From Phycomyces nitens (Eukaryota; Mucoromycota; Mucoromycetes; Mucorales; Phycomycetaceae), in NCBI GenBank assembly GCA_022702545.1, contig JAHRBC010000007.1, positions 2,790,001-2,854,000 on the forward strand: a stretch of DNA of 64,000 nucleotides, in the 5' to 3' direction. The position numbers and the translations under genes are program-made. The notes below the pieces were generated by a model, which did no database searches, was not told the origin of the DNA, and saw only the letters and a program-made list of their open reading frames with translations. Of the stretch, positions 1 to 9,529 are shown in pieces (position 1 is the stretch's first letter; each line of letters begins with the position of its first letter).

Positions 1-1838
1 CAGAAAACGTGATTCTTGTTAGTCTGATGCCTGGGCCAAAGGAACCAAGATCAGAGGAGATTAACAACTACCTCAAGCCCTTGGTCGACGAGTTGGAGCA
101 GCTGTATGTTGGAATGTCTATTCCAAGTTATGAACACCCCACTGGAGTAACTGTCCGTGCTGCACTCTTAATGGTTGCATGTGATATCCCTGCCGCCAGA
201 AAAACCAGTGGATTCACGTCCCACAACAGTACTCATGCATGCTACAAATGCAGCTGTAGTTTCTCTCGCTTGGAAGGCACAAGCCATGTAGACTTTCGTG
301 GGTTCGAGTTTGCCAAGTGGAGGCTTGCAAATGGTGCTGAAAACCGGGTGCATGCTGAGGAGTGGAAGAGTGCAAGTACGCCCTCAGAAAGGCATCAGCT
401 GGAGGTCGAAAATGGTGTTCGATGGTCGCAGTTGCATCGCCTTGGATACTTTGATCTAGTACGTAGAACGATCATTGATCCCATGCACAACATATTCCTG
501 GGAACGGCAAAGAGGATGGTCGAGACGTGGACTGCCAGTGGTCTGATCACAGACAACAATCTTCGTGAGATGTAGATGGTGGCAGAGACCATGGTGTTGC
601 CTGCAGATTACGCAGTGTTGAAGACGAAGATTGGGAAGGGATTTCCCCATATGAAGGCCGACGAGTGGAAATCCTGGGTGCTCGTTTACTCCCCTGCTCT
701 GTTGAAGACTGTTCTCCCTGCTGCCAAGTTCCAGAATTGGATCAGCTTTGTCAACGCCTGCCGCCTCCTTACCAAGCCAACCATCACTTTTGATGAACTT
801 GATGAAGCCCATAGTCACCTGGAAAAATTTTGTCAAGCCTGCGAACAACAATACCCACACACTGTCCTCACCTGCAATATGCACCTACACCTCCATCTTC
901 GCGAGACCATTCGTGATTTTGGACCAGTGTATGGCTATTGGCTCTTTGGGTTTGAGAGATACAATGGGTTGTTGAAGAACATCGAGACAAACAGAAGAGA
1001 CGGGTTCAAGTCATCGTTTATGAAAACATTTGTCCAGAATTTGTACAAGAAGAACTATACAAATGCCATCCTCAAGTCTTCAATATCAGCTCCTTTCCTC
1101 CCACTCATTGCCAAGCTCTCTTCGTCCTTTGCCACCTTGTCTCCACCTACACCTGCACCTGCACCAACACGACGCCCATTCTGAATTCAAAATTTTGTGG
1201 ATGCATCCCAAGATTCCGAATTCCCGATCAAGGGTAACGAGCCTCTTCCACCCTCTGCGTTTCCTCTGTTGCAAAAGTCTGCCACAAAAATGAGTGATGT
1301 TGACTATCCTCAATTGTTGGCCTACTATGTGGATACGTATGACATTGACACCCTCCAGCATTATCAACATGCCACTTCTTCTTCGTTGTTTGTTGACAAT
1401 CAGATCATAAAGCTAAAATCGATAAATCTCCTTGGCCAAGTATATCGTGGGCACAATGGCTCTGGAAATGGTGGATCTCGTGTCCAAGCTTTGTTTGGCA
1501 ACAGCACTGGTGAGAACCAGACCGCATATACTGGCGAAATACAGTATATTTTTGTCCACCAGTTCACGCCACCTCTCTCTGTCTCTGTTCATCTAAATCG
1601 CCGTGCTCATCAAAGCCAGCATGTTTTCGCCTTTGTCAGATGGTATGATGTGTCCTATGATCGTTTGCGTGAGGATGAAGGTGTTGACATCTGTTTGCCC
1701 GGCTTTTCTCCTGCTACCCATGAGTGCATCTTGCCAGTCCATCGCCTTCTCTTGGAAGTTGCAACTGCCACGCACACAAGCCGAAATGGTATAAAGAGGA
1801 TGCTGGTCATCCCTTTGCCAAAGAAACTTTACATATAA
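1..1838 (+). pseudogene. E1 gene A: Tnp2-type transposase, 3' two thirds, two nonsense codons
   Basis: This is the C-terminal two thirds of the CACTA-like transposase. The DNA cleavage/transfer enzyme of these elements carries a Tnp2-type domain. Visible motifs in order are MPGPKEP, CDIPAARKTSGF, a CYKC zinc-like pair, DPMHNIFLGTAKRM, NMHLHLHLRETI and FGFERYNG, followed by the C-terminal domain ending at TAA 1836-1838. The reading frame (codon starts 3, 6, 9...) is open except for TAG at 573-575, where sister copies have CAG, and TGA at 1182-1184, where they have CGA. Both are C-to-T changes. There are no frameshifts, so inactivation looks recent. The 5' exons lie outside the window. Sequence to about 1140 is nearly the same as E5. 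Confidence 0.9.
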
Positions 1839-1964
1839 TAAATAAATAAATATCTTTTCTCTTTCATAAAAAAAACAAACAGAAATAGCATTGCCTTTAT
1901 AAATGTTGTCAAAATGTAACGCGTGTCAAAAAAAATAGATGGATAGATAAAAAAAAATATTTTA

Positions 1965-3147
1965 TTAAAGCCCATGTCTAAGAGCCCACTGAGGAAGACT
2001 GGGATTAAAATTAGTCGGGACTGCCACGTCCACAGTTCTGGCATAAACCCTTGACAACATTTGATGAGCATTTGCTCCAAGTTGGAGATCAACGAATCTG
2101 TCAACGACTTGGATGAATCGGTTAAACTATCAATTGTGCATCAGTAATCTACAGTCATTCAATATACTATTTATAATCAGCTCAACAACTCACTTCATTG
2201 CTTCTCCAACTTGGGCAAATTGTGCAAACCACACGTCTTCTTCCTGCTTCAGAGACTTCGTCATCTGATTCTCCCTCGGACATTGCTCCCTTTTGGAGTG
2301 CACCTATGCAGTTCCAACCCATCTCCTGGTTGATCTCAGCCCTGTTATTGTCATATGCTGCCAAACAACAAGCATAGTTCTACAAATATTATTATTAATA
2401 TGCGTTTAATAGATTTTTAATATATTGCAAACAACTTACTTTGTTTGCATGACCAGATCTTCGTGAACGTCTGTTCAACGCAGCCCTCACAGCAGGAGAC
2501 TCTCTCACTTTTCGGCATCTACTAATGAAATTCTTGTGGAGCCTCTCACGAAGATCCTTTTGCCTCATTCTGTCGCCAGCAAACTTACGCCCCAGGTAGA
2601 CGAGCATTCGATCAACCAACTCCTTGTTGGGAGTCACGTTGAAGTGAACATCGGTGTTCCACCTGGGCTTATCATTGTTGGCCTCTACTTCTGCTGGGAC
2701 AGTTGACTGAAACTTTGGATTCCACATGAATTTGGGGATCGCAGCCTAATAATATATAAAAGTTAACAAACTGATAGTATAGTCTTTACTCTTTAGTATA
2801 ATACTTACATAGACCTCTGTGGAAACTCTCTTGCTGGGGTTTGACAAAGCAATGGGATCCGCCACAACAGCATTGCTAGTTGTACTGGTGGAGGCAGCAG
2901 GAGCAGCAGGAGCAGCAGGAGCAGCAGGAGCAGCCTCAATGAAATTATTAATGGCAGTGATAGTCTTACGGTTTCCTACAATAATGACACCAAGTCTGGA
3001 ATCCATTGTTACAAGTCTGGCATTTGATGTCACCATCTCGCTTTCCATAATGGTCATCTTGTTCTCCATGGCAACAAGCTTTTCCAATATCAGATCCATG
3101 TCAGCAGTAGCAGGACGAGGAGCAATCAATCTTCTTTGGTTAACCAT
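1965..3147 (-). CDS. E1 gene B, four exons, intact, 330 aa
   Basis: Second gene of the element, convergent with gene A. Its function is unknown; by analogy with TnpA/TNPD-type partners it may bind element ends, but I recognise no named domain. Exons are 3147-2809, 2745-2440, 2379-2194 and 2126-1965 (339, 306, 186 and 162 nt), all phase 0 with GT-AG introns of 60-67 nt. The protein starts MVNQRR-IAPRP and has a heptad-like coiled-coil stretch around residues 20-65, then an Ala-Pro run. A conserved block around NKPRWNTDVHFN and NKELV follows, then an Arg-rich segment, a GESDDE acidic motif, a WRS-[ND]-E motif and a short hydrophobic C-terminal exon. No disabling mutation is seen although gene A of the same element is dead. 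Confidence 0.85.
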
Positions 3148-3586
3148 TTTCTAGAATATGGTAAAGTATATTTCGATTATAATTATTAGTTTTTGTTCAA
3201 TTGAAATAAAAATAAATATAATATACATACAAAAACTGTTTGGGTGAGTGAGTAAGTAAGTGTGTGTGTGTGTGGGTTGGTGTAAAGGTAGGAGAGATTG
3301 AATACTATCAAAAAGGCCTTTATATATAGGCATTTTGAATGACTATAAAGATGTTCATCCATTGTCTTGAAGCACTGAGATGCAAATCGGCCTTGATATT
3401 GTTTTTGGGCTCAATCCATCACACCTTCCGCAGCATGTTTCAAAGGTGAAAAATTTTTCAGACTCTCTCCTTTTTCTTTGGTTCCCTTTATTTTTCCTTT
3501 TGTTTGCTTTTTTAATATTGGCGCCTTTCTCTGATAAGACATTTTTTATACCTCTTTATACACACAAATTAACCTCTTTTTCATAG
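3148..3586. promoter_or_regulatory. E1 divergent promoter region between genes B and C
   Basis: This is the spacer between the ATG of gene B (minus strand) and the first coding exon of gene C (plus strand). It holds a TG microsatellite near 3258-3274, a TATATATA-type box near 3320 suited to gene B, and a pyrimidine-rich tract from about 3465. Directly before gene C's ATG is a splice-acceptor-like TTTTTCATAG. In E2, E6 and E8 the matching donor is CTG|GTAAGAC; here it reads CTG|ATAAGAC, so the 5'UTR intron may not be removed normally in E1. Confidence 0.5.
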
Positions 3587-4321
3587 ATGTGCGCTCCCAT
3601 TCCAACTCATCCTTTCCACAATGGCCATCTAGACAAATACTCACTGGCCGCATTCACTGGTCCCGTCATCATGATAAAAATTATTTTCACTTTCTCTCTT
3701 AGATTGGCCAAACAACTTATGTAAGGATGCCATCGGCACCAGGTAAATTTTTTCTTTCAATCATACTTGTTCCTTCTCTGACTCTATTCCATTGTAGACT
3801 GCCCTTTCTATTCACGCCATCGGCCTCCTCCATCATTCGTGATTGTAATCATAAAGGTAATATTCTTTATAAATCGCTTTTTACTTATCTAAAATATTAT
3901 TCAGACTATTTATTAATAATTATTATTATGTGTTTTATAGGCTACTTTGGTCTTTCTTTGCACACCATGCCCCCTACTTTGATAACCCATTTGACTCCTG
4001 GTATGTAAATTAAATATATCATCACTCTGTTCACCCATATTAATTTTTATTCCCTTTTTTATAGTAAAACCCACCACACAGCCCATCCAGCCTTACAATT
4101 CAAGTCCCCTTTGCCCACTCTTGCCCATCTCTTGCAATGTAAGTATCTTTTGTCACACAAAAATTTCCTCTTTGTACCCCACATCATTAACACTTCTTTA
4201 TCTTTTACAGAACACTCCCGCAGCCCAAAAAATCACTGGATATTTATATTTTTGCAGGTATTTTTTATGTAGAAAAATATTCCATCCAAATAGCAGCAAG
4301 CAACTGGGTAGAAACGGCTAG
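3587..4321 (+). CDS. E1 gene C: six small exons, 138 aa, unknown function
   Basis: This is a third gene of the element, reading divergently from gene B. Exons are 3587-3659, 3703-3742, 3798-3856, 3941-4000, 4065-4138 and 4211-4321 (73, 40, 59, 60, 74 and 111 nt). Introns have GT-AG borders, including a textbook GTAAGTATC donor and TCTTTTACAG acceptor for the last one. Spliced together, they give one open frame from ATG to TAG at 4319-4321. The product is rich in Pro, Thr and Cys, starts MCAPIPTHPF and contains TPSASSII-RDCNHKG, NSSPLC and a C-terminal YFCRYFLCRK. E6 and E8 have exactly the same exon lengths and phases, and diverged E4 keeps several motifs, which argues for coding. I recognise no family and cannot assign a role. 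A spliced non-coding RNA is the alternative. Confidence 0.72.
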
Positions 4322-4842
4322 GCATATGAATAGGCGTAATAATAGACCCTAAACCTAGAAACATTCTATTCTTTCTAATAAAAATAAAAACGTAAAACAT
4401 TACCAATCAATTATAAACGGGAAATCAAATAATGGGTGATATATTACTGGTGAAGAAGAATAAAGAAGCTTTCAATCCATTCATTTAATTGGCTTTCATG
4501 AAGAGTATGCTCAATATTTTTGACAAATACACAACCATGTATTTTCATGAATATATGATTCTCCCAATATTTCCAGGTCCATAAATACAGCACCAAAATA
4601 GAACCATACTTTTAAATATTTCTTTTTGTTTTTCCAGATCAGATCAGTACACCAAAAGTGCTAACAGCCCTCACCTGCGGCACATTATTTCAAAAATCCA
4701 CTACTAGATAGCACGTCAACGAGATAGCTGACAAGGTAGCTTGTCTCATAGTCAGAAAAAAAATCACTCTATGTTAAAACATTGCTTTATAGTACAGTAT
4801 TGCCACTTTTACGTTATTGGAATTTCTTTATTTTTTGCAGTG
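4322..4842. other. E1 subterminal region and right terminus
   Basis: No gene is visible. It contains the 3' flank of gene C. A conserved subterminal motif lies at about 4642-4685 (core AAAGTGCTAACAG then CCTCACCTGCGGCAC), followed by short TAGC-containing repeats near 4705-4745 and the terminal CACTGCAAAAAA inverted. The core ends 157 bp from the terminus, nearly the same distance as in E6 and E8. Confidence 0.55.
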
Positions 4843-5026
4843 CTCTAACAGATCACGTGAGGATGAAGGTGTTGAGGTTTGCAAAAACGAATATTCCAGG
4901 CCTGATCATAACAGCATCTTGCCAGTACACAGGATTTTGTTAGAAGTTGCCATTGGAGAGCACATCACTCGAACTAATAAGAGAATGATGCTTGTCATCT
5001 CTCTTCCAAAAAAAATCTGTGCCTAA
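4843..5026 (+). pseudogene. E2 gene A: last 60 codons
   Basis: This is the C-terminal end of the Tnp2-type transposase, cut off on the left by E1. The frame is open to TAA at 5024-5026 and includes the conserved SILPVHRILLEVA motif and the KKICA terminus. The homologous E6 copy has a TGA at a codon that here is CGA, so this copy preserves the ancestral state. Confidence 0.85.
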
Positions 5027-5154
5027 TATAAAATAAAAAATATCTTCTTCTTTTAAAGATAACCAAAATTAAGGCACCAAAAATATACTTTATATATATT
5101 GACGGTATTACGTTCTTGGGGAAGTGGGTGAGAAAATATAAACAACAACTTTAT

Positions 5155-6341
5155 TTATACATCGTTTCTAAAAGCCCACTGTGGGAGGTGGGAAACCACG
5201 TCATTTAGGGCCGCTGAATTTGACACACTCTTAAAAACCCGAGGCAAGAATTGATGGGAATGCAAACCCATTCCATCAAGGACATGAGAGTCAACAATAG
5301 TGATGAGTCTATTAAACTGAAATACAAGTATTAATATTTTATATAACAATTCAGACACGTAACCCAGTTATTGCCTTATTATTATTTACCTCATCACTTC
5401 TCCATCCTGGGCGAACAGTACAGATGACACGTTTGGTGCCACTTTCAGATGTCTCTACATCAGATTCACCCTTGGACATTGCCTCCCTTATGATCATGTT
5501 GGCACAATCTTTGCCCATCATCTCATTGATTGCGTCCTCATTGTCAAGGTAGGCATTCAAGCGCCGAGAATGGCTCTAAAATTCTCAGTTAATACTGCTT
5601 CTTTGATATTAAATATTTATTAGTTATTTAAAGTATATATTACCTCGCCTGCACGGTTTGCCCTTCTTGAATGAGTGTTCACGGCAGCTTTTGCCGAAGA
5701 AGACTTCTTGTCTTTGGAACTTTGGCTCCTGAAGTTGGTGTGAAGATTCTTGTACAAGTCACTTCTCCTCATTCCCTTGCTCTCAAACTTGGGCTCCAAG
5801 TAGTTGAGAATCCTAACAACTAACTCCTTGTTTGGACTTTGGTTGAAAGGAACGTCTGTATTCCACCTTGGCTTGTTATTGTTTGCCAAGATCTCTGCAG
5901 TTATTCTCGATGAAAACTTTGGCTTCCACATATATTTGCAAATCGCCGTCTGACACAGTATATGAGATAATGAATTGATAACATACTATATAATTTGCTA
6001 CTTACATAGACATCATTGTTTGTCTGCTTGGTTGGCACAACTGGTAGAAGAGCAACAGGTGCAACAGGAATGGCAGGAGAGTTGACAAGAGCAGTGTTAT
6101 GGGCACTACCCAATGCACCAATTGCTCTAATGGCTGAAGCATTACCAGCCACAACAACGTTGAGTTGAGCCTTTACAGACCCCACTTGCACTTTGACATT
6201 TGTCATTTTGCCTTCCATCTCGGAAAGCTTTGCCATAATCTGTTCCATGTCAGGAGCAGGAGCAGAAGTAGGACCAGCAGGAGCAGAAGTAGGACCAGCA
6301 GGAGTGGGACGAGGAGCAATTGTTCTTCTTTGGTTAACCAT
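5155..6341 (-). CDS. E2 gene B, four exons, intact, 329 aa
   Basis: Function unknown; same family as E1 gene B. Exons are 6341-6006, 5949-5644, 5575-5390 and 5316-5155 (336, 306, 186 and 162 nt), all phase 0 with GT-AG introns. The N-terminus has a tandem Ala-Pro repeat (AGPTSAPAGPTSAPAP) that is one unit shorter in E6. A coiled-coil-like stretch with KLSEMEGKMTNV follows, then the NKPRWNTDVPFN block and the GESDVETSE acidic motif. It is open throughout even though E2 has been broken by three insertions, none of which hits gene B. Confidence 0.85.
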
Positions 6342-6777
6342 TTTCTAGAATATGATAAAGTATATTTCAATTATAATTATTAGTTTTTGTTCAATTGAAA
6401 TAAAAATAAATATAATATACATACAAAAACTGTTTGGGTGAGTGAGTAAGTAAGTGTGTGTGTGTGTGTGTGTGTATGTAAAGGTAAGAGAGGTTGAATA
6501 TCAAAAAGGCCGTTATATATAGGCATTTTGAATGACTCTAAAGATGTTCCTCTATTGTCTTGAAGCACTGAGATGCAAATCAGCCTTGATATTATTTTTG
6601 GGCTCAATCTATCATGCTTTCCACAGCATGCTTCAAAGGTGAAAAAATTTTCAGACTCTCTCCTTTTTCTTTGGTTCCCTTTATTTTTCCTTTTGTTTGC
6701 TTTTTTGATATCGGCGCCTTTCTCTGGTAAGACATTTTTTATACCTCTTTATACACACAAATTAATCTCTTTTCATA
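6342..6777. promoter_or_regulatory. E2 promoter region of genes B and C, cut by Tc1-like element
   Basis: Shared upstream region of genes B and C. It includes a TG microsatellite at 6454-6475, a TATATATA box near 6512, a pyrimidine tract and the donor CTG|GTAAGAC of gene C's leader intron at about 6725. The Tc1-like element sits inside this intron, directly at the TAG acceptor before gene C's ATG. Confidence 0.45.
6454..6475. repeat. TG dinucleotide microsatellite
   Basis: About eleven GT units upstream of gene B. The equivalent tract in E6 (about 45356-45385) and E8 (CA on the plus strand, about 54281-54305) differs in length, as expected for a microsatellite. Confidence 0.9.
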
Positions 6778-8388
6778 CAGTAGGTGGAGAAAGAGTTCGC
6801 ATATTTATATATTATTTATTATTCTTATAATATATCTATGAATATGCATCATATTAGCATAAAACAAAAAGTATTTGAAAGATATTTTTTAGGTGTATAT
6901 TTATTATAAATTTTATAAGCGGAGATTCAAAACATATTGAGATAAATAAATACAAAGATTTTTATTACATGCAAACCCTTTTGCCACTTTTATTAATATT
7001 TAGTATTTTTGCCTTTTGCCTTAATTACTGCTTCAACTCTTGCTGGCATTGTATCTATATACTTTTTACAAATATCCTGCGTGATATTGTTCCATTCTTT
7101 ATCACATCTTTCCCAAAGTTCATGTACTCCTTTAGCCTTCAAAGAGTATAAAGAAAGTTGCAACTTTAAATGATGCCAAAGATGCTCAATTGGGTTCAGG
7201 TCTGGGGATTGGGCTGGCCAAGGGAGTACTTGCAATTCCATATCACTGATGTACTGTTTGGTTGTCTTGGCTGTGTGTTTTGGGTCATTATCATGCTGAA
7301 AAATGATATTTTGCTTATCAAAACCATAGAAATCTATAGTTTCTTTCAGGTTATCTTCAAGTATACCACAGTAAACTTTGCTTGTCATGAGTTCTTGTAT
7401 GTGACAACCATATCCAATGCCTTCATAAGTCATACATCCCCACATCATCAAACTGCCTCCTCCATGTTTTACAGTTAAATCAAGATGATGGTCTTGTAGT
7501 GGGTCATCTGGCCTTTTCCAATGATATTTTACTCCATCAGATCCCCAAATATTGATTTTGGTCTCATCTGAGAATATAACACGTTTCCAATTATGAACAG
7601 TCCAGTGTCAATGCTCTAAAGCCCATTTAAGTCTTGCTTGTTGATTTTTCTCTGATATCATTAGCTTCTTCTTTTTAATTGCTGCTCTGAAACCAAGTGC
7701 CTTCAGGGTCTTGCAAACAGTAGAATAGTCAAGCTGCAGTCCTTCTTGATCTAATTTCATATGTGCTTCTTTGGCAGTTTGTATTTCACCAGTTACAAAT
7801 TGTCTTACTAACAGGCGCCTTCTGACTTGGGAAATTTTTGCAATTAGGCCACCAATAGAGATTTTTTCAGTGATCTTCATCTTCTTTTTATACTTGGATA
7901 CAGTCCCAGCAAAGATAGAAAGGTTCTTGGAAATTTTCTTGACAGAGGTGCCACTTTGAAGCTGACTTTGGATAGAATTTCTGAGAGAAAGAGGTAGAAT
8001 TTTCATTTTAAAAGAAACAAGGAATAATATAAAAATAAAAAGAAAAACTTAGTCATTTATATATGTTTTTGTTTTATATTCTGATTATATGACTCATTTT
8101 GACTATTATATGTGACTTTGAACGATTTATAAGCAAAAGTCACAGAGAAATAATTTATTTTCTACTAATTTATCCAAAGTGGAAAAAGGGTTTGCATACT
8201 TTTCAAAAATTTGTCTGAGTTTTATTAAATCAATATTCAGTCTCAGCCGTTGATATTTTTATATGTGGTAGTTTTATATATAATGCATATAAAACATTTT
8301 GTTTTATATGAAAATATTAAAAATTGAAAGAGTACTATCAAAATATATATTTTTTAATAGAACATGCTAACCCTTTTTCCAGCTACTG
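6778..8388 (-). mobile_element. Tc1/mariner-type element, 1,611 bp, inserted in E2
   Basis: It is bounded by TA on both sides (6776-6777 and 8389-8390). The undisturbed E6 sequence has a single TA at this site. Ends are inverted repeats, CAGTAGGTGGAGAAAGAGTT on the left and CAGTAGCTGGAAAAAGGGTT when the right end is read inward. The single gene runs on the minus strand. One in-frame stop in the transposase suggests it is not autonomous in its present form. Confidence 0.93.
6993..8006 (-). pseudogene. Tc1-like DD34E transposase with one in-frame stop
   Basis: A 337-codon transposase frame, broken only by TGA at 7608-7610 about 40% along. The N-terminal half is a helix-turn-helix DNA-binding region of the Tc1 kind (around GTSVKKISKNLSIFAGTVSK). 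The catalytic half shows FSDETKI, QHDNDPKHTA and NPIEHLWHHLK, with exactly 34 residues between the second Asp and the Glu, the Tc1 spacing. The stop sits where CGA or a similar Arg codon would be expected, consistent with a C-to-T change. Length is normal for the family and no frameshift is seen. Confidence 0.92.
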
Positions 8389-8391
8389 TAG

Positions 8392-8927
8392 ATGTGCACT
8401 CCCATTCCAACTCATTCTTTCCACAATGGCCATCTAGACAAATACTCACTGGCCGCATTCACTGGTACCGTCATCATGATAAAAATTATTTTCACTTTCT
8501 CTCTTAAATTGGCCAAACAACTTATATAAGGATGCTATCGGCACCAGGTAAATTTTTTTCTTTCAATCATACTTGTTCCCTCTCTGACTCTATTCCATTG
8601 TAGACTGCCCTTTCTATTCACGCCATCGGCCTCCTCCATCATTTGCAATTGTAATAATAAAGATAATATTGTTTATAAATCTCTTTTTGCTTATCCAAAA
8701 TATTATTCAGACTATTTATTAATAATTATTATTATGTGTTTTATAGACTCACTTGGGCTTCCTTTGCACACCATGCCCCCTACTTTGATAACCCATTTGG
8801 CTCCTGGTATGTAAATTAAATATATCATCACTCTGTTCACCCATATTAATTTTTATTCTCTTTTTTATAGTAAAACCCGCCACACAGCCCATCCAGCCTT
8901 ACAATTCAAGTCCCCTTTGCGCACTCT
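8392..8927 (+). pseudogene. E2 gene C, exons 1-5, truncated by E3
   Basis: The same six-exon gene as in E1 and E6. The ATG at 8392-8394 lies four bases beyond the Tc1-like insertion. Exons 1-4 align, but the exon 3 donor reads AAAG|ATAATA instead of AAAG|GTAATA, so splicing there is probably lost. Exon 5 is cut at 8927 by E3. Confidence 0.6.
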
Positions 8928-9529
8928 CACTGCAAAAGAAGGGTTGTATTAGCCAGAATTAGAGATTTTGAATTATTACGAATTTTTAAAAATGAATTCT
9001 AACTCCATCATTTTGACAATTTTTTAATGATGAGACCTAATTTCGCATTTTATTTCATATATGAGCTCTAAATCGCATATTTGACGCAAAATAACACACA
9101 TTTTAATTGACTTTGCAAAATAAATAAATTAAATTAGCATTATTTTTTTCATTTTTATAAACTATATTGATTTTTACGATTATTGCTTTTTTATTGATTG
9201 TATAGACAAAACATTCAATATATTTAAGATGAATCAATGTGTACGTAATAATAATGACCAATATTTTAAAATAAAAAAATAATATTCAAGGATAATTAAT
9301 AATTTTGGCACCATTAGTAATCCACCAATTTTTTTTGAATGTAAGAGATTGGGTTTGTAATGCTTATAAATATTAAGGGAGATTGATTCAAAGCCCAGAT
9401 ATCAAAAGACGATGATGAATAAATGGTGTGTTTGATAATAGGATTAATAATATATATCGTCTAGCTCTGAAATACGATTCATATAAAAAAGAGCCAAATA
9501 TAATACCTCTTGCTCATATAATCTTTATT
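8928..9529. other. E3 left terminal region
   Basis: Terminal inverted repeat followed by about 580 bp of very AT-rich DNA with no supported gene. It should contain the gene A promoter, but I see no convincing TATA or repeat structure. Confidence 0.5.

Larger units (their letters stand above)
1..4842 (+). mobile_element. E1: CACTA-like element, left end outside window
   Basis: The window opens inside gene A of this element. It continues through convergent gene B and divergent gene C to a terminus ending TTTTTTGCAGTG, the inverse of CACTGCAAAAAA. The next base resumes gene A of a different copy (E2), so E1 was inserted into the 3' part of E2's transposase gene. Comparison with the homologous site in E6 suggests a CTC target duplication (right copy 4843-4845), but the left junction is not in the window. 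Gene A is broken; genes B and C are open. Confidence 0.85.
4843..8927 (+). mobile_element. E2: CACTA-like remnant carrying E1, a Tc1-like element and E3
   Basis: This part of E2 is visible between E1 (inserted into its gene A) and E3 (inserted into gene C exon 5 at 8928). A Tc1-like element occupies 6778-8388. Sequence is close to E6 throughout; gene B differs mainly by a 21-bp Ala-Pro repeat. The left part lies outside the window. The expected continuation after E3 is not found; the 31211-31773 segment may or may not be its end. Confidence 0.8.

Noticed and set aside
2819..3154. Ala-Gly-rich plus-strand protein opposite E1 gene B
   Set aside because: It is the complement of the Ala-Pro-Ala repeat of gene B exon 1.
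4121..4321. Single-exon small gene near the E1 right end
   Set aside because: It reads through an intron with strong GTAAGTATC and TTTTACAG borders; the spliced six-exon model explains the sequence and is conserved in other copies.
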